NCBI GenBank assembly: GCA_050084985.1
Contig: JBITNC010000001.1
Span: 103,354,001 to 103,418,000, forward strand
DNA: 64,000 bases
Reading direction: 5' to 3'
Source of the DNA: Nageia nagi
Taxonomy: Eukaryota > Pinophyta
Shown: positions 36,236 to 48,510 of the stretch, piece by piece
Layout: each line of letters starts with the position of its first letter
Numbering within the stretch: the first letter of the stretch is position 1
Position numbers and translations under genes: made by a program
The notes under the pieces: generated by a model
Database searches by the model: none
What the model was told of the DNA's origin: nothing
The model's input: only the letters and a program-made list of their open reading frames with translations

Positions 36236-38032
36236 CATAGAGGCTACAAGCTCTACTCTCCATCCTATAAAGCAGTGTTCATTTCAAGGGATGTAAAGTT
36301 CAATGAACTTCTTGAAGAGTTTGCTTCTAATGAGGATGTTGATGATTCAAATGACTCATTACACTTGGTTGGTTGGATATTGATATAGATAAGTCACCTC
36401 AGGAACAAAAATCTCCAACTCAAAGGGTAACAAGGAGCATGACCTTGAACAAATCCTTATTTGCCAAATTTGATAATAATCATGAGCCCTTATCTTTCAA
36501 AGATGCTTCTAAGTATGAGTACTGGGTGGAAGCTATAAAAGTTGAGTATGAAGTGCTTATAAAAAATGAAACATAGGATTTGGTTTCTTATCTCAATGAG
36601 AAGAATGTGATTGGCAATAAGTGGATCTACAAGGTCAAGTTCAATTCAATTAAAGATGTTGAGAAATACAAGGTAAGGTTAGTAGCTAAAGATTTTTCTT
36701 AGAAATATAGTGTAGATTATGAGAAAACCTTTGCTCCTGTGGAAAAGATGCCTACTGTCAAGATTATCCTTACTCTTTCTATAGCTCAAGGATGGAAAGT
36801 TTTTCAACTTGACATGAAGAGTGCATTTCCCAATGGTGACTTAGATATGAAAATCTTCATGAATCAACTAGAAGGGTTTATTATGGAAGGCAAAGAGCCT
36901 TTTGTGTGGAAGCTAAAGAAGTCATTATATGGACTTAAGTAAGCACCTAGAGCCTAGTACAAGAAGATTTCAGGATACTTTGTAGACATTGGATTCTCCA
37001 AGAGATTTTTTTAACTTTGATCTATATGTGCTCAATCAAGAAAAAAACATGGTCTTGATTCTCCTTTATGTGGATGATCTTTTAATTATTGGAAAAAATG
37101 ATGAAATCATTTAAGAGTGCATATCCAAACTTAAAGCAACATTTGAAATGACCGATCTTGGTCTCTTGCACTACTATCTTGGAATGCAAGTGTATCAATA
37201 AAAAGATTATACTTATCTTAGTCAATCTAAGTATATATCAAACATCTTACAAAAGTTTGGAATGGAGGAGTGTAGATATGCTGCAATTCCAATCTCTCTT
37301 AGAACAATTGTTTCTCTGAGCTCCAACTCTTAGTTGGATGATGCTACAGCTTACAAGCAATTAATTGGTAATCTTCTATATTTGACTATTTTTAGGCCAT
37401 ATATTTCCTTTGCAATGAATCTAATGGCATGATTCATGCAGAAGCCATGTGTTGAGCATATCAATGCTGTTAAGCAAATTTTGAGGTATGTTGGAGGGAC
37501 TAAGGATCTTGCACTCAAGTATTCTAAGTTTCTCTCATTTATTCTCTTTAGATTCTCAGATTTTGACTATAGGGGAGATAGAGATGATAGAAAATCAACC
37601 TTTGCATATGTGTTTAGCATTGTTTCAGGTGCTATCTCTTGAGCTTCCAAGAAGTAGCCCATTATTTCTCTTTCCATCACATAAGCTGAATATTGAACCA
37701 TGTCTATTGCATCCCAAGAAGCCATTTGGCTAAGGCATCTTCTGAATGAAGTTGGATATGAGCAAGCTAACTCATATTTGATTTCTTTAGATAATCAGTT
37801 TGCTATTTCCTTGGCTAAGAATACTATGTTCCATCAAAGAACAAAAGATGTGGAAATCCATGCCCATTTTATTAGGGAGAAGATTCTTGATGGCATAATA
37901 CACCTAGAGTATTATCCATCCACTTTGAACTCAGTTGATTTATTCACTAAGCCCCTCTTAGAAGCTCAATTTTGTAAGCTTAAGGATGCTATAGGGTTGG
38001 AGAAGTTTCCCTCAAGGGGGAGTAAAGTTTGA
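36236..38032 (+). pseudogene. Copia-A reverse transcriptase and RNase H
   Basis: The RT reads from WVEAIKVEYE near 36525 through IGNKWIYKVKFN, KTFAPVEKM and VFQLDMKSAF (catalytic Asp in LDMKSAF) to LKKSLYGLK at 36940. Two stops there fall where the family has KQAPRAWY. The catalytic box LLYVDDLLI is intact at about 37060-37087 in another frame. RNase H occupies about 37430-38032, with IASQEAIWLRHLL and LDNQFAISLAKN, and its last frame ends at 38032. At least five stops and two frameshifts break it. A purine run (CAAGGGGGAG) follows the stop. Confidence 0.85.
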
Positions 38033-38033
38033 A

Positions 38034-38737
38034 TTCTTATGTTGAATTCATGTTTGTGATGACAACTTCACTTCTAGAAGGATTTTATGTTGTATAGTGT
38101 TGATTTTGTTGTACACCTTCATGGTAAGTTCACTCTATGTGAGGAACTTGTACAAATTTTAAAGTAAAAATATTGGCCAATCTAGCACTATTCAGTTATC
38201 CATATGTGAAAAAATCTTATGTGTCTTTTGGCATTGTTCAGTTATCCATATGTGAGGAAATTGCATGTGCATGCTCTATTTTGTATTGATAATGAACACA
38301 TGTTTTATATACAATAGGTGATTATGAGTTTTTTGGCTTGGCATCTTTATGATAACTTATAGTGCACCATTGATCAATTTATGATGGCATTTAATTCATC
38401 TATCTTTGTTGATATGAATATTTTGCATCTAAATTGATCTTGTTATTTGAGTTGCTTATGAATTGCAAGTTCTTTTGAGATTGCAGGTTACTTACTTTGG
38501 ATGTGAAGGCTCTTGAAGGCTCTTCATGACTTCTAGTTGGATGACTATTTCATGTAAATTGGAATTGATTGTGGTTAATGATTGTATTTGGCAAAGTAGT
38601 GAGTCTCAAACTAGATCTTTCTTCACAAATATATAAAAATTTCTCATCTCCATTGTATCTATTTGGAGGATAACTCTCTTATTTTTTCTCTTCCTTCTCT
38701 CTTATTCACTCTATCACAATATTGCATTAAGGGAAAG
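38034..38737 (+). other. Copia-A 3' untranslated region
   Basis: About 700 bp separate the RNase H stop from the 3' LTR, with no coding content. It includes two copies of TTCAGTTATCCATATGTGA about 47 bp apart (near 38187 and 38234) and ends in the polypurine tract AAGGGAAAG at 38729-38737. Confidence 0.7.
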
Positions 38738-39234
38738 TGTTGGAATGTATAATGCATTATTGTAAAATTTTGGTAATAATCTTCTATGTAAGTTCACTAA
38801 TACTTAAGGGTATCATTTGATACCTTAAGTATTTAAATGAATATGATAATGTAACTTGTCCTACACTCCATGTCATGAGCATGGCCCTTGGGTAAAAGGG
38901 AGTTGCATTTCATGCCTTTGTACATTAGGTAAAAGGGTGATCCAAAGAGAGATTTTGGCTATAAATAGAAGGCTCTTTCTTTATGATTATATACCAATTT
39001 GTGGAGTACAGTTATGCTATAGGATAGTGTTTAGGAGAAAATTTTAGAATGATTGTAAGAGTTCATATTGGCGAATGAAGTGAGATCTAGTTAGTGGATG
39101 TACTTTTAGTTGGAGGAACCACTTACATCTTATGTTATGTTGTGAAATTGCTTTATGAGTTATTTAGATGTGTTTGTGAGCTTTCAAGAGATCTTGGTTA
39201 TTTGAGAATTATATTTTTAGTATTAGTTCCTTCA
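38738..39234 (+). repeat. Copia-A 3' LTR
   Basis: The LTR begins TGTTGGAATG and ends TTCA (TG...CA). It includes CTATAAATAGAAGG near 38960, a likely TATA box. An inverted relative is at the right end of the window, and it shares layout (TATA box, AGTTGGAGGAACCACT near the 3' end) with the LTR at 53361-53863, so these form related families. Confidence 0.85.
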
Positions 39235-40046
39235 AAAATATGTCCAAATGGATGTCTCCTCACACCCTTAATAATTTTTGGTTAGGTTTTCTTAAAGTTG
39301 AAAATAATGGTAATGGCATTTAATACTTTAGAATATTTTTCATTAGCTGATAATTTAGTATCTACTCTTATCCATACCTAACACAAAAGTAAAAAACTAA
39401 GTAGAGTCATTACTTTATTATTTTTCTAGCTATTAAATATCATGTATAACCATAAGAAGACCTTAGTCTCTATCTAATAGTGTTTTTACTATTAACTCTA
39501 TGTGGCAATAATATGGACACTCATATTCAACTTTTACCTCATTAAATTTATATTTCTAACCTTATAATAATTTTTAAATTTAACTAAAGGTATATCCACT
39601 TTTCCCTCCATTTCAAATTCAAATTTCAAAAATACAAAATAAGAGAGAACACACCTTTACTTGCGATGGTCACCTCGTCCTGCAGAGTAAGGTTAATCCA
39701 TACATTTTGGCATACATGTTTCCATCAAGAAATCAACAATCACAACAATTATCCTACATGCATCTACATGACTTACGATGGTCATAGGATGTGTCAATGA
39801 ATCAATGCCAATCATTTTCTTGTCTTACCCTTTCATTCCTATCACCAATTCATCTTTGGTCTGTAAGGTCTTTGGATTATTTCTCCACTCTATGACCTAT
39901 GTAAAAATATCTTGAAGCCAACATCAAATTATCACAAATGATACATATTCCCATATCAAACTTATCATTATCATAGTATCATGCAAACACAATTCATTCA
40001 AATCCTTGATGGTACTCGAGGTCAAACAGTGTCTCGAGGTGGGTCC
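39235..40046 (-). repeat. Gypsy-B 3' LTR, proximal part
   Basis: Matches 46626-47443 nearly throughout (TGTCCAAATGGA.., TAATTTTTGGTTAGG, CTCGAGGTCAAA). It ends GGTCC at 40046 where the right copy has GGTCA. A polypurine-type run (AACATAAGGG on the minus strand) abuts it. Confidence 0.85.
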
Positions 40047-40500
40047 CTTATGTTCTTACATACAAACACAAACTTATAAATATTTTACAAACTTATTTAA
40101 ATAAATTAATATGGAAAATATATTTTCATAGTAGTTGCATCTTCCCATGTAGAATATGACTCAAAGTATTTGTCCCATTGGACTAGACATTCATTAATTT
40201 TCTTATTTCTTAGCTTCTTAGTCCTAAAAGCTAAGATATTGATAGGGAGTACTTCAATGGCATGAGGGTCCAGAATCTTCAATTTAGAGAAATTCAAAAC
40301 ATGAGAAGGGTTAGCAACATATTTTTTTAACAAGGAGATATGAAAGACATCATGTATTTTGGACAAACTTAATGGTAAGGCAAGTTTGTAGGCTATTGGT
40401 CTCTTCTTTTCTATAATTTCAAAAGGACCAACAAATTGAGGATCCAATTTAGTTAACTTTATGGCACTTTTCATGAGTTAGACTCATAAAAAGACCTTAT
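40047..40500 (-). pseudogene. Gypsy-B integrase C-terminus and chromodomain
   Basis: The minus-strand frame 40106-40474 is open for 122 codons. It starts with the integrase C-terminal GPFEIIEKKRPIAYKLALP module and the KIHDVFHISLLKKY motif. It ends with a chromodomain: KKLRNKKINECLVQWDKYFESYSTWED. Chromodomains steer chromovirus integration toward particular chromatin. The aromatic cage is partly retained (W and Y visible). Presence of the domain places Gypsy-B in the chromovirus branch. Confidence 0.85.
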
Positions 40501-41515
40501 TAACTAAGGCAAATTCTCAAGGAGTTCTTTTAAGATCGGCATAACTCTTTTATCGATCTGTAGCTTCTTTCATCTTTCATTGAATGGACTTGAGTTGCTC
40601 CTCCATTTGCTTTAGCATATCTAGTTAGATCATCATCTGATTCTCCTTATTATACCATGTCAAAGGAGTTTTGCATATCCTTCCATATAGTGCTTTGATA
40701 GGATCCATTCCTAAAGATGAATGATAGCTATTATTGTATACGAACTCAACCAAATAAAGATAATATTTCCATTTGGTCTTTTATTCCATGCAATATATTT
40801 TGAGCATATCCTCAAGAACTCTATTCACACATTCTATCTATCCATCTATTTTTGGATGATAAGTTGAGCTCATATTTAACTTTGTATCCAATGCCTTATG
40901 TAATGATTTTTAAAATATTAAAGTGAATTTAGAATCTCTATATGAGATTATTACTTTAGGAAATCCATGCAATCTAAAAATTTCATGTGCAAACTTATTA
41001 GCTATTGTAGGAGCATCATATGTGGTGTTACCAGGTATAAAATGAGCAACCTTGGTTAACTTATCAACCAAAACCAATATGGAGTCATGATGAAATCTAG
41101 TTTTCGCTAAATTGACTATGAAATCCATTGAAATCACTTGCCACTTCTATGTCAAAATATCATTGGGATACAAATATCCACCTGTATGCTGATGTTTTAC
41201 TTTCACTTTCTAACATTCCAAGCATTTTACCATAAATTTTGCTATATCCTTCTTCATTCCATCCCAATAGAAATTCTTTTTTAAGTCTTTTTGTATCTTT
41301 GTACCTCTTAGATGTACTACATATGGAGCATATGGAGGATGATGGGCTTCTAGTAGGATTAAATTTCTTAAATCTCCTTTTTCTAGGATGACTAATCTAT
41401 CTCTAAAATGTAAAATTCCATCTTTTTTAGCAAAGTTTTGTGATGAAGGATTGCCTTTTTTTATTATTTCTCTAATGGATTTACAATACGAATCCCCTTG
41501 TTGTAAGATTCTCAC
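40501..41515 (-). pseudogene. Gypsy-B integrase N-terminus and core
   Basis: The zinc-binding domain is at 41210-41515 on the minus strand (HHPPYAPYVVHLRGTKI and CLEC; HHCC-type). The catalytic core follows at 40910-41137 (MDFIVNLAKTR with the first Asp, then ISYRDSKFT, where the second catalytic Asp of SDRD is now Tyr). The DDE third residue region is readable only in fragments below 40880. Frame breaks separate the pieces. Confidence 0.8.
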
Positions 41516-41599
41516 TTAATCAAATAATTTGAATTGGCTTCTTGTCCTGGAATCTACATGTCTTCTTCAACTTAACTCATCTACCACCTTATTTTCTTT

Positions 41600-43040
41600 A
41601 CCCTTGATATACTTGATACCAAAATCATATTCGGTGAGGAATTCCATCCATCACCTTTGTTTAGCATTTAAGTAAGGTTGAGTGAAAAAGTATTTTAAAC
41701 TTTGATGATCCATTTTCAATCTCAAAGGTTTTCCTAACAAGTAATGTCTCCACATCTTTAGTGCATGCACTATAGCTGTTAACTCAAGATCATATGTAAC
41801 ATAATTCAACTCATGTGGTTTTAACTTTCTAGACTCATATGCTACTAGATTTCCATTTTGTGATAGTACTCCACCCAAACCTTCTAATGATGCATTTGTA
41901 CACACTACAAAGTCATCGTGTGGGTTAGGGATAGTGAGAATTGGTGCAAAGGTAAGCTTTTCCTTCAAAGTTGTGAAAGTGTTTTTGCACTTCTTTTTCC
42001 ACTTAAACACTTTTGTTTTCTTCTGCAAACTAGTGATAGGATTTGTTATCTTTGAAAAATCCTTAACAAATATTTTATAATACCCTAGCTAATCCCATGA
42101 AACTTCTTACCTTAGTCACATTTGTTGGTTCAGGCCAACTCATTATTACGTCTACTTTTTTAGCATCAACTAAGATTCCTTTGGTAGATATAATGTGACC
42201 TAAATACTGAATGTGAGAAACATAGAAATCACACTTAGAAAATTTACCATATAGTCGATGTCATCTTGAAACTTCTAAGGCTAATATCAAATGATGGTTA
42301 TGCACCTCTTCATTCCTTGAGTATATGAGGATATCATCTAAAAAGACTAGCATAAATTTGTCTAAGTTTTCTTGATAAACATTGTTCATTAGATTCATGA
42401 ATGATGCAAGAGAATTCATTAATTAGAATAATAAGACCATAAAATCATAATGTCCATATCAAGTTTTTAAGGTTGTTTTATAGGTATCTGATTCTTTTAT
42501 CCTCAATTGGTGATAACCTAATCTCAAATCTATCTTGGGAAAGATAGCAATATATTTGAGTTGGTCGAACAAGTCATTGATTCTAGGTAGAGGATAGCTA
42601 TTCTTGATGGTGATCTTATTCAACATCCTTTAATCGATACACAATATCAGTCTTCCATCTTTTTTTTTGAAAAATAATACAAGAGCACCCTAGGGTGATA
42701 CACTAGGCTTTATCAATCCTTTCTCTAAAGGATCTTATAATTGCACTTTTAACTCCTACATCTCAATGGTGTTCATTCTATAGGGAGTTCTAGAGATAGG
42801 TTCAGCTCCTGGCACTAGATCTATAGAGAAGTCAAATTCTTGTTTTGGGGGTAGACTCAGTAATTCTTTGGTAAATACATCCTTATATTTTCTCAACATA
42901 AGATATTTATTTAACATTTATACCTCTTTATCCTCTTATTCTACTTCTTTAACCTTAATTGCAAAGATCATTTCCCTTTTTCTAATACTTCTCATTTGCA
43001 TGGCTATGATCAAGTAAGGTTCAAATGGTCCTTGATCACT
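41600..43040 (-). pseudogene. Gypsy-B reverse transcriptase and RNase H
   Basis: RNase H is an open minus frame at 41651-42028 (LTIPNPHDDFVVCTNASLEGLGGVLSQ; the first catalytic Asp of CTDAS is Asn; DHQSLKYF is retained). Upstream, 42050-43030 is the RT in broken frames. Its catalytic box reads FLDDILIYS at about 42310-42340, and the fingers lie around 42480-42720. Frameshifts and stops are frequent. Confidence 0.8.
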
Positions 43041-44860
43041 GAACACCTTGTATTAGTTTTGGGATAAATTGGTATCTTCCATCCATCTCTCTTAAAAATT
43101 AATCAAGGCCTTATGTGCCATTAACCAATCCATTTCTAGGATAATATCATAGGAAGCTAAAGGAACCACATATGAATCCCACTCAATAAATCCCTTAAGT
43201 AACTCGATCTCAACATTCCTAGAATATTGTTTGATATAACACTTTTGAATAGACCCAAACTCTAGTGCCTTAATCATGTCTTTAACTAAAGAATTTGAAA
43301 TGAAACTATCCATTGCACCATCATCTTACAAAACTTTAAAATATTTTCCAAAAATTTTACCCGAGATCTGAAGAGGTGTAGTTTGTCCTTGATCTTACTC
43401 TGATCCAATTGTTACAAAAATTTGGTGATCCTTTGGTGGGTCTATCTTTAGAGGGCATTGACTTGCATAATGTGCTCCCTATAGTTTCAACATCCATCTC
43501 ATGGAGATTTATTTTGCTTTGAATTGTTATCCTTAGGTACATATTAGTTATTTCTTAGCACATGAAAATCAGGGTTTGGGTTCCTAAATCCTTGATTTCC
43601 ATTCCCATGGTTTTGATTTTGTCTTTTGAAATGTTGATGATTCTTTTGGAAACCCTTATTTTGTAAACCCTTATTCCCAAGTTTTTTCTTCTCAAACCTT
43701 GAAATTTTTTTATCCTTATGATTCTTATTAAACTTTTTACTATCATTATGTGGAGCCTATTGCTCAACACCTCTATTCCTTCAGAAAGGTTCCTTATCTT
43801 TTTCATTTGACACATAATTAATGATGAGTTTTGTTATACCCAAGTTACTTTTAGCTCTTTTAGCTAGATCATAAGCTTATTCCAATGTCTTAAGGTTTAG
43901 GACATTGACCACAATCTTGATCTTGGAATCCAACCCCACAAGGAATCAATGAACCTTCAAGTGATTTTTATCATCTGGAACATACTTAAGAAGTTTGATG
44001 AACATATAATGATAAATTTGCACACTCATAGAACCTTGTTTAAGTGTATAATATTCCTCATATTTCTTATCAAAATAGACCTGAGGGATAAATCTTTTTT
44101 GAAATGCTTCCACAAATTTTGGCCACTTCAAATATTGGATTCTATGCTCAACTTTGTAGGCATTCCACCATTCAAGAGCAATATCTTAAAAGTTGTAGGT
44201 AGCCCACATGGTGTTAATTTTTAAAGCTATATTTTTCATTAAGAATAAGTTTTGACCTCTTCTAACTATACTTTCATGCTTTCCATTAAACTTAGGTATT
44301 TAAGCTTTCTTTAGGTCAGATGCAAGTTCTTATTTGATCCTTGACTAAATCTAGTTTTTTAGTCCATTCAATCTTGCTTAAGCTAGAAGGAATAGATCAT
44401 ATTCTTATGTTGGAGGATCAAATCTCTAACTCAGTAGGTTGTTTATCATTTCTTGCTACTCTACTACCTTCTCTTGGAGTCTTATGATGGCTTCTTGTCC
44501 TTTATTATTTTGATTGGAATGACTAGAAGAACTTTTAGTATTATTTATAGGAACTTATCGATTGGCATTCCTCATTATTCCTCTTCTAGCATTTCACCCC
44601 CTAATATCTACATTTTGGCCCCTAATATTTGTATTTCAGCCCCTACTATTTCTTTAGTTTGCATTGGCATTGGCATTTACAGGAAGGCTATTCATGGCAC
44701 CTTGTCATAGGTTACCTGAAGCTTTGGTTACACATCTTGGGATTACCATAATTTGATTCAACCAAATGCTATTGTTATTAGGCTCATGCATACTCAATCT
44801 AGACTTCCTAAACTTTTACAGCAAAAGAGTCATGGATTGTAGGCCCAAGAGTTTGAACTT
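43041..44860 (-). pseudogene. Gypsy-B gag and protease
   Basis: Gag is clearest at 43946-44131 (WPKFVEAFQKRFIPQVYFDKKYEE, the conserved core of plant Retrotrans_gag). After a basic stretch (43555-43815) the protease lies at 43092-43313. Its active-site block is DDGAMDSFIS where most relatives have DSGA, and it ends YDIILEMDWLMAHKA. The substitution beside the catalytic Asp makes activity doubtful. The region 44225-44860 is the gag leader and N-terminus, poorly readable; plus-strand open frames there are shadows. Confidence 0.75.
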
Positions 44861-44863
44861 GTT

Positions 44864-44875
44864 GCTTTGATACCA
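44864..44875 (-). promoter_or_regulatory. Gypsy-B primer-binding site
   Basis: On the minus strand TGGTATCAAAGC sits two bases after the LTR end (GTTACA, then TT). It matches the initiator tRNA-Met 3' end complement (TGGTATCAGAGC) at 11 of 12 positions. Confidence 0.8.
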
Positions 44876-44876
44876 A

Positions 44877-47443
44877 TGTAACACATCCACTAATTATCAT
44901 CAACTAGAACCCTAAATTTTATACCTATTTTTTATTTTATTTGGTTTAAAACTTAATATTCTAGGAATGAACCAGGTGATCCCACATGATCTTGGTAATG
45001 TTGCTAGCTAGTTTAGCACTCACATGGTAAGATTAGTCAAGAACCAAGGATAACCAACCCTGATAAACTTTTTTGGTGCTCACCTCTTAACACTCATCTT
45101 GTTGAGAAGATGCCTAAAAATAACCTCACCATTCCTATTCCATGTCCCATGTGTAATAGGCTTTCTAGTCATAGCATAGTGGTTTTCTACTTGGGGCCCA
45201 TACCACCCAAGAGATGACACTTCCACTAAGTCTGCATCACCATCTGATGATAACTCTCCATCTCCTAGGAGCAGATAGTTTTTCTTAGGAAAACTTCCAT
45301 ATGAGTGGGTAGCATTGCCTATAGAATAATAATCATACCCCTATCTACTAACTCCAAGTGGTATGACTACTAGTTACCCTCATCCGATAATAGTAGTTTT
45401 TCTAATTACCCATAACTTGGAGAACCATGGATATTAAATAATATTCTCAAGTGGTTGTTAACTCTATTCTATTTTTAAATGTGTTGACAAAAAGAACCAC
45501 CTATGTCCTACTAACCATAAAATAATATTTTTGATAGTGAAATGGTACAAGATAAGTTCTAAGGTTTAACACCATTCATTTTTGTCAAAAGTTTTGATTA
45601 TAAGCTTACTCAAAAAGTCACATGTTTTCTCCTTTATGCCATATGCATTGTATCACGTATACGGATCCACTTTTTAAAAGATCTCTTGAATACATAAAGT
45701 AACAAGTTGTGAAGAAATATCTAGCCACTATTGCTACAAAAGTAATGCAGCTCTATGTGGCTCTCATGCAAAGAATATTCCTTTTGTTTGTCATTTAGCA
45801 AGGTAGGTTTATTTGATAAAGGTTCTTCACTGTTTTCCTTTCATTCATCCATAAAGAGTTTCGAATGATTTCATTTATCTCATGGGGTCCCATTGATATC
45901 CAATTTGATCCCAAGAGTCCCTATAATATCCCAAATGCTCCTAAATTATCTTTTGGAACCCTAATTCTAAATTAGGATTATTTTCTAATAAATCTACTTC
46001 TTTAGAAGTTTTGTTAAAATTATTTATTTCATCAATTTGTATTATTCATTAATCATTTTTATTAAAGAAATAGTAATTCCTACTCCTAGTAATCCATATA
46101 ATCAATACTAATTGTAGTATTTGATAACTATAACCATTATTATAGTCAAAATAAATTCATTAAATTCTAACTAAAGGCATAAGGAGAAATATTTGACTAG
46201 TATTCTTAAAATATTATAAAATACAAAATACAATTTGTATGTAAAATTTTCCACTCCTACATCTAAATAAAAAGAGAATAACAAAAGAAAATCCCACTTC
46301 TTTACTTTTTAAAGAAAAATACATGGTAACTATCTTTAAATAAAATAACCACTATGTCTCTTCAAATGGTTCAACACTTCTAACAACATTTAATTTTATG
46401 AATCTTTACCAAATATTATGATAAATATCATAAAATATCTCAAAATAGAACTACCTTAAATAGGCAAAGAAAATGTAAAAGAATACACCTTAACTTTAAG
46501 AGGAAAGAGAGACTTCTTTTCTTCACGTAACTTTGCATCAAGCTTGAGAATAACCAAAAACAAAAATAGCAAGAGATAGATGGGTAGGTTTTTCTAAAGA
46601 TATACTCCTTTATGTATAGTTAAAGGGGCTCAAATGTGTCCAAATGGACATCTCCTCTCACCCTCAATAATTTTTGGTTAGGTTTGCTTAAAGTTGGAAA
46701 TGATAGTAATGACATTTAATACTTTAGAATCTTTTTCATTAGCTAACAATTTTGTGCCAACTCTTATCCATACCTAACAAAAAAATACAAAACTAAGTAC
46801 GATCATTACTCTATTATTTTTCTAGCTATTAAATATCATGTAATACCATAAGGAGACCTTAGTCTCTATCTAATAGTGTTTTTACTATTAGCCATATGTG
46901 GTAATAATATGGACACTCATATTCAACTTTTACCTCATTAAATTTATATTTCTAACCTTATAATAATTTTCAAATTTAACTAAAGGTATATCCCCTTTTT
47001 CCCTCCATTTCAAATTCAAATTTCAAAAATACAAAACAAGAAAGAACACATCTTTACTTGAGATGGTCACCTCGTACTATAGAGTAAGGTTAATCCATAC
47101 ATTTTTGCATACATGTTTCCATCAAGAAATCAACAATCACAACAATTATCCTACACGCATCTACATGATTTATGATGGTCATAGGGTGTGTTAGCAAATC
47201 AATGCCAATCATTTTCTCCTCTTACCCTTTCATTCTCATCACCAATTCACTTTTGGTTTGTAGGGTCTTTGGGTCATTTCTCCACTCTCTAACCTATGCC
47301 AAAACATCTTGAATCCAGCATCAAATTGTCACAAATGATACATATTTTCATATCAAACTTGTCATTACCATAGTATTATGCAAACACAATTCATTCAAAT
47401 CCTTGATGGTACTCGAGGTCAAATAGTGTCTTGAGGTGGGTCA
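44877..47443 (-). repeat. Gypsy-B 5' LTR
   Basis: About 2567 bp, ending in GTTACA next to the primer-binding site and starting TGACCC at 47443 on the minus strand. Its two outer parts match the two halves of the 3' LTR on the left. The middle part (about 45615-46625) has no left counterpart. No coding content was found. Confidence 0.8.
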
Positions 47444-48510
47444 TGATAAGGCCTCTTTGCTAATAATCTCATATATTATCTTATCATATGGATAGTCATG
47501 AAAATAAAAAAAATTACATCTACAAGATGGTAAAAAGGCTTGAAAAAGGACATGCTTAATTTATTTAGTTGGAATTTGAACTTGGTTAGCTACTTTGGAC
47601 CATTCAACAATGAAATCACTAATAAGTTAGCCATGCTTTTGGTTCAAGGTATACATGTCTAAGGGATATGGATCTTGGGTTATAAACAAGTTATAAAAAC
47701 CTATAAATGCCTTAATAATGTCATCAAAACATGTCATACTTTCATTAGGCAAGTTACTAAATAAAAAAGAACCATCAAATTTTAGACTAAGAGGGAATAA
47801 TTTAGCCACTAAATCATCATCATTTTTAATTAAAACCACTTCCAAGTGATATCTATGCAAATGTACTCTAGGATGATCAGAATGATCATAAAACATAGTA
47901 AATGTTCCTTGTTTGTCATACCTTTTTTGGTAGATGTGATAGCAAAAAGGATCCTCACTACCTCTTCAAACTATGGGTGCAAACTTGTTAATGCAAGCCA
48001 TAATGAAATATTTTTGTTACTTTAACCGTAACAACTTTTGAAGTGCATCATCTGGAGCTACTTTCTATGATGGTATACTAGTATCTTTATTCTTGTCCTT
48101 AGCTAACCCTATAAATAATCCAAAATATAGAACCTTTTCTTGCTCTAGAGTTCTTATAATATTGTTGACCATCTCCATTTTTTCATTCAGGTGAAGCTAA
48201 TTTGAAGTCCATATCAAGTTTTAGAAAACTCAATTCCTTATTTAAAATAAAAAATTCTTCATTTGACCAATCGATTCTCCTTTTCATACCAAATTCTATT
48301 GTTGGATCAAGCTCGTCCATCCAAGCAACCGAGATGGTTGGTATTTGAGTGGCCTGATCTTTTGAGATATCAATCAAGTCTTCTTCATCAATGTTGTATT
48401 CTAATTCTTTATCACATTTTGGAAATACATGTTGAAGGATTATACATATGATGAAAGCCATAGGATTATTTTTGGATGGGATTTGGATCAACTAATGGAG
48501 CAACTATGTT
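47444..48510 (-). pseudogene. Outer Tat-like gag, N-terminal half
   Basis: Minus-strand frames at 48183-48491 and 47627-47896, and broken reading to 47444, give a Gag of the Tat type. Landmarks are DPTIEFGMKRR, then HPRVHLHRYHLEV, AKLFPLSLKFDGSF, LPNESMTCFDDIIKAFIGFY, and DKIIYEIISKEALS at the insertion point. It is interrupted by Gypsy-B and resumes at 34103. The element is the oldest layer of this nest. Confidence 0.65.

Larger units (their letters stand above)
34925..39234 (+). mobile_element. Copia-A: 5'-truncated Ty1/Copia element
   Basis: A plus-strand Copia element starts abruptly at its gag zinc knuckle and runs through protease, integrase, RT and RNase H to a 497-bp 3' LTR at 38738-39234. 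The 5' LTR, leader and N-terminal gag are missing. It lies between two parts of the Gypsy-B LTR. About 1 kb of that LTR, present in the right copy at 45615-46625, is absent beside the copia 5' end, so one deletion probably removed both. Confidence 0.85.
34104..47443 (-). mobile_element. Gypsy-B: chromovirus nested in the outer gag
   Basis: Minus-strand Ty3/Gypsy element. The 5' LTR is at 44877-47443 and is followed by a primer-binding site complementary to initiator tRNA-Met (TGGTATCAAAGC, 44864-44875 read on the minus strand). Then come gag, protease, RT, RNase H, integrase and a chromodomain ending near 40106. The 3' LTR is split into 34104-34924 and 39235-40046 by a plus-strand copia element. 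Flanks at the two ends (TATCA and TACCC on the minus strand) match at only 3 of 5 positions, so the target duplication is uncertain. All genes are broken. Confidence 0.8.

Noticed and set aside
44453-44710. Plus-strand frame with Pro/Ser/Ile repeats
   Set aside because: Overlaps the Gypsy-B gag leader in antisense; the imperfect repeats come from a local tandem duplication in the element.
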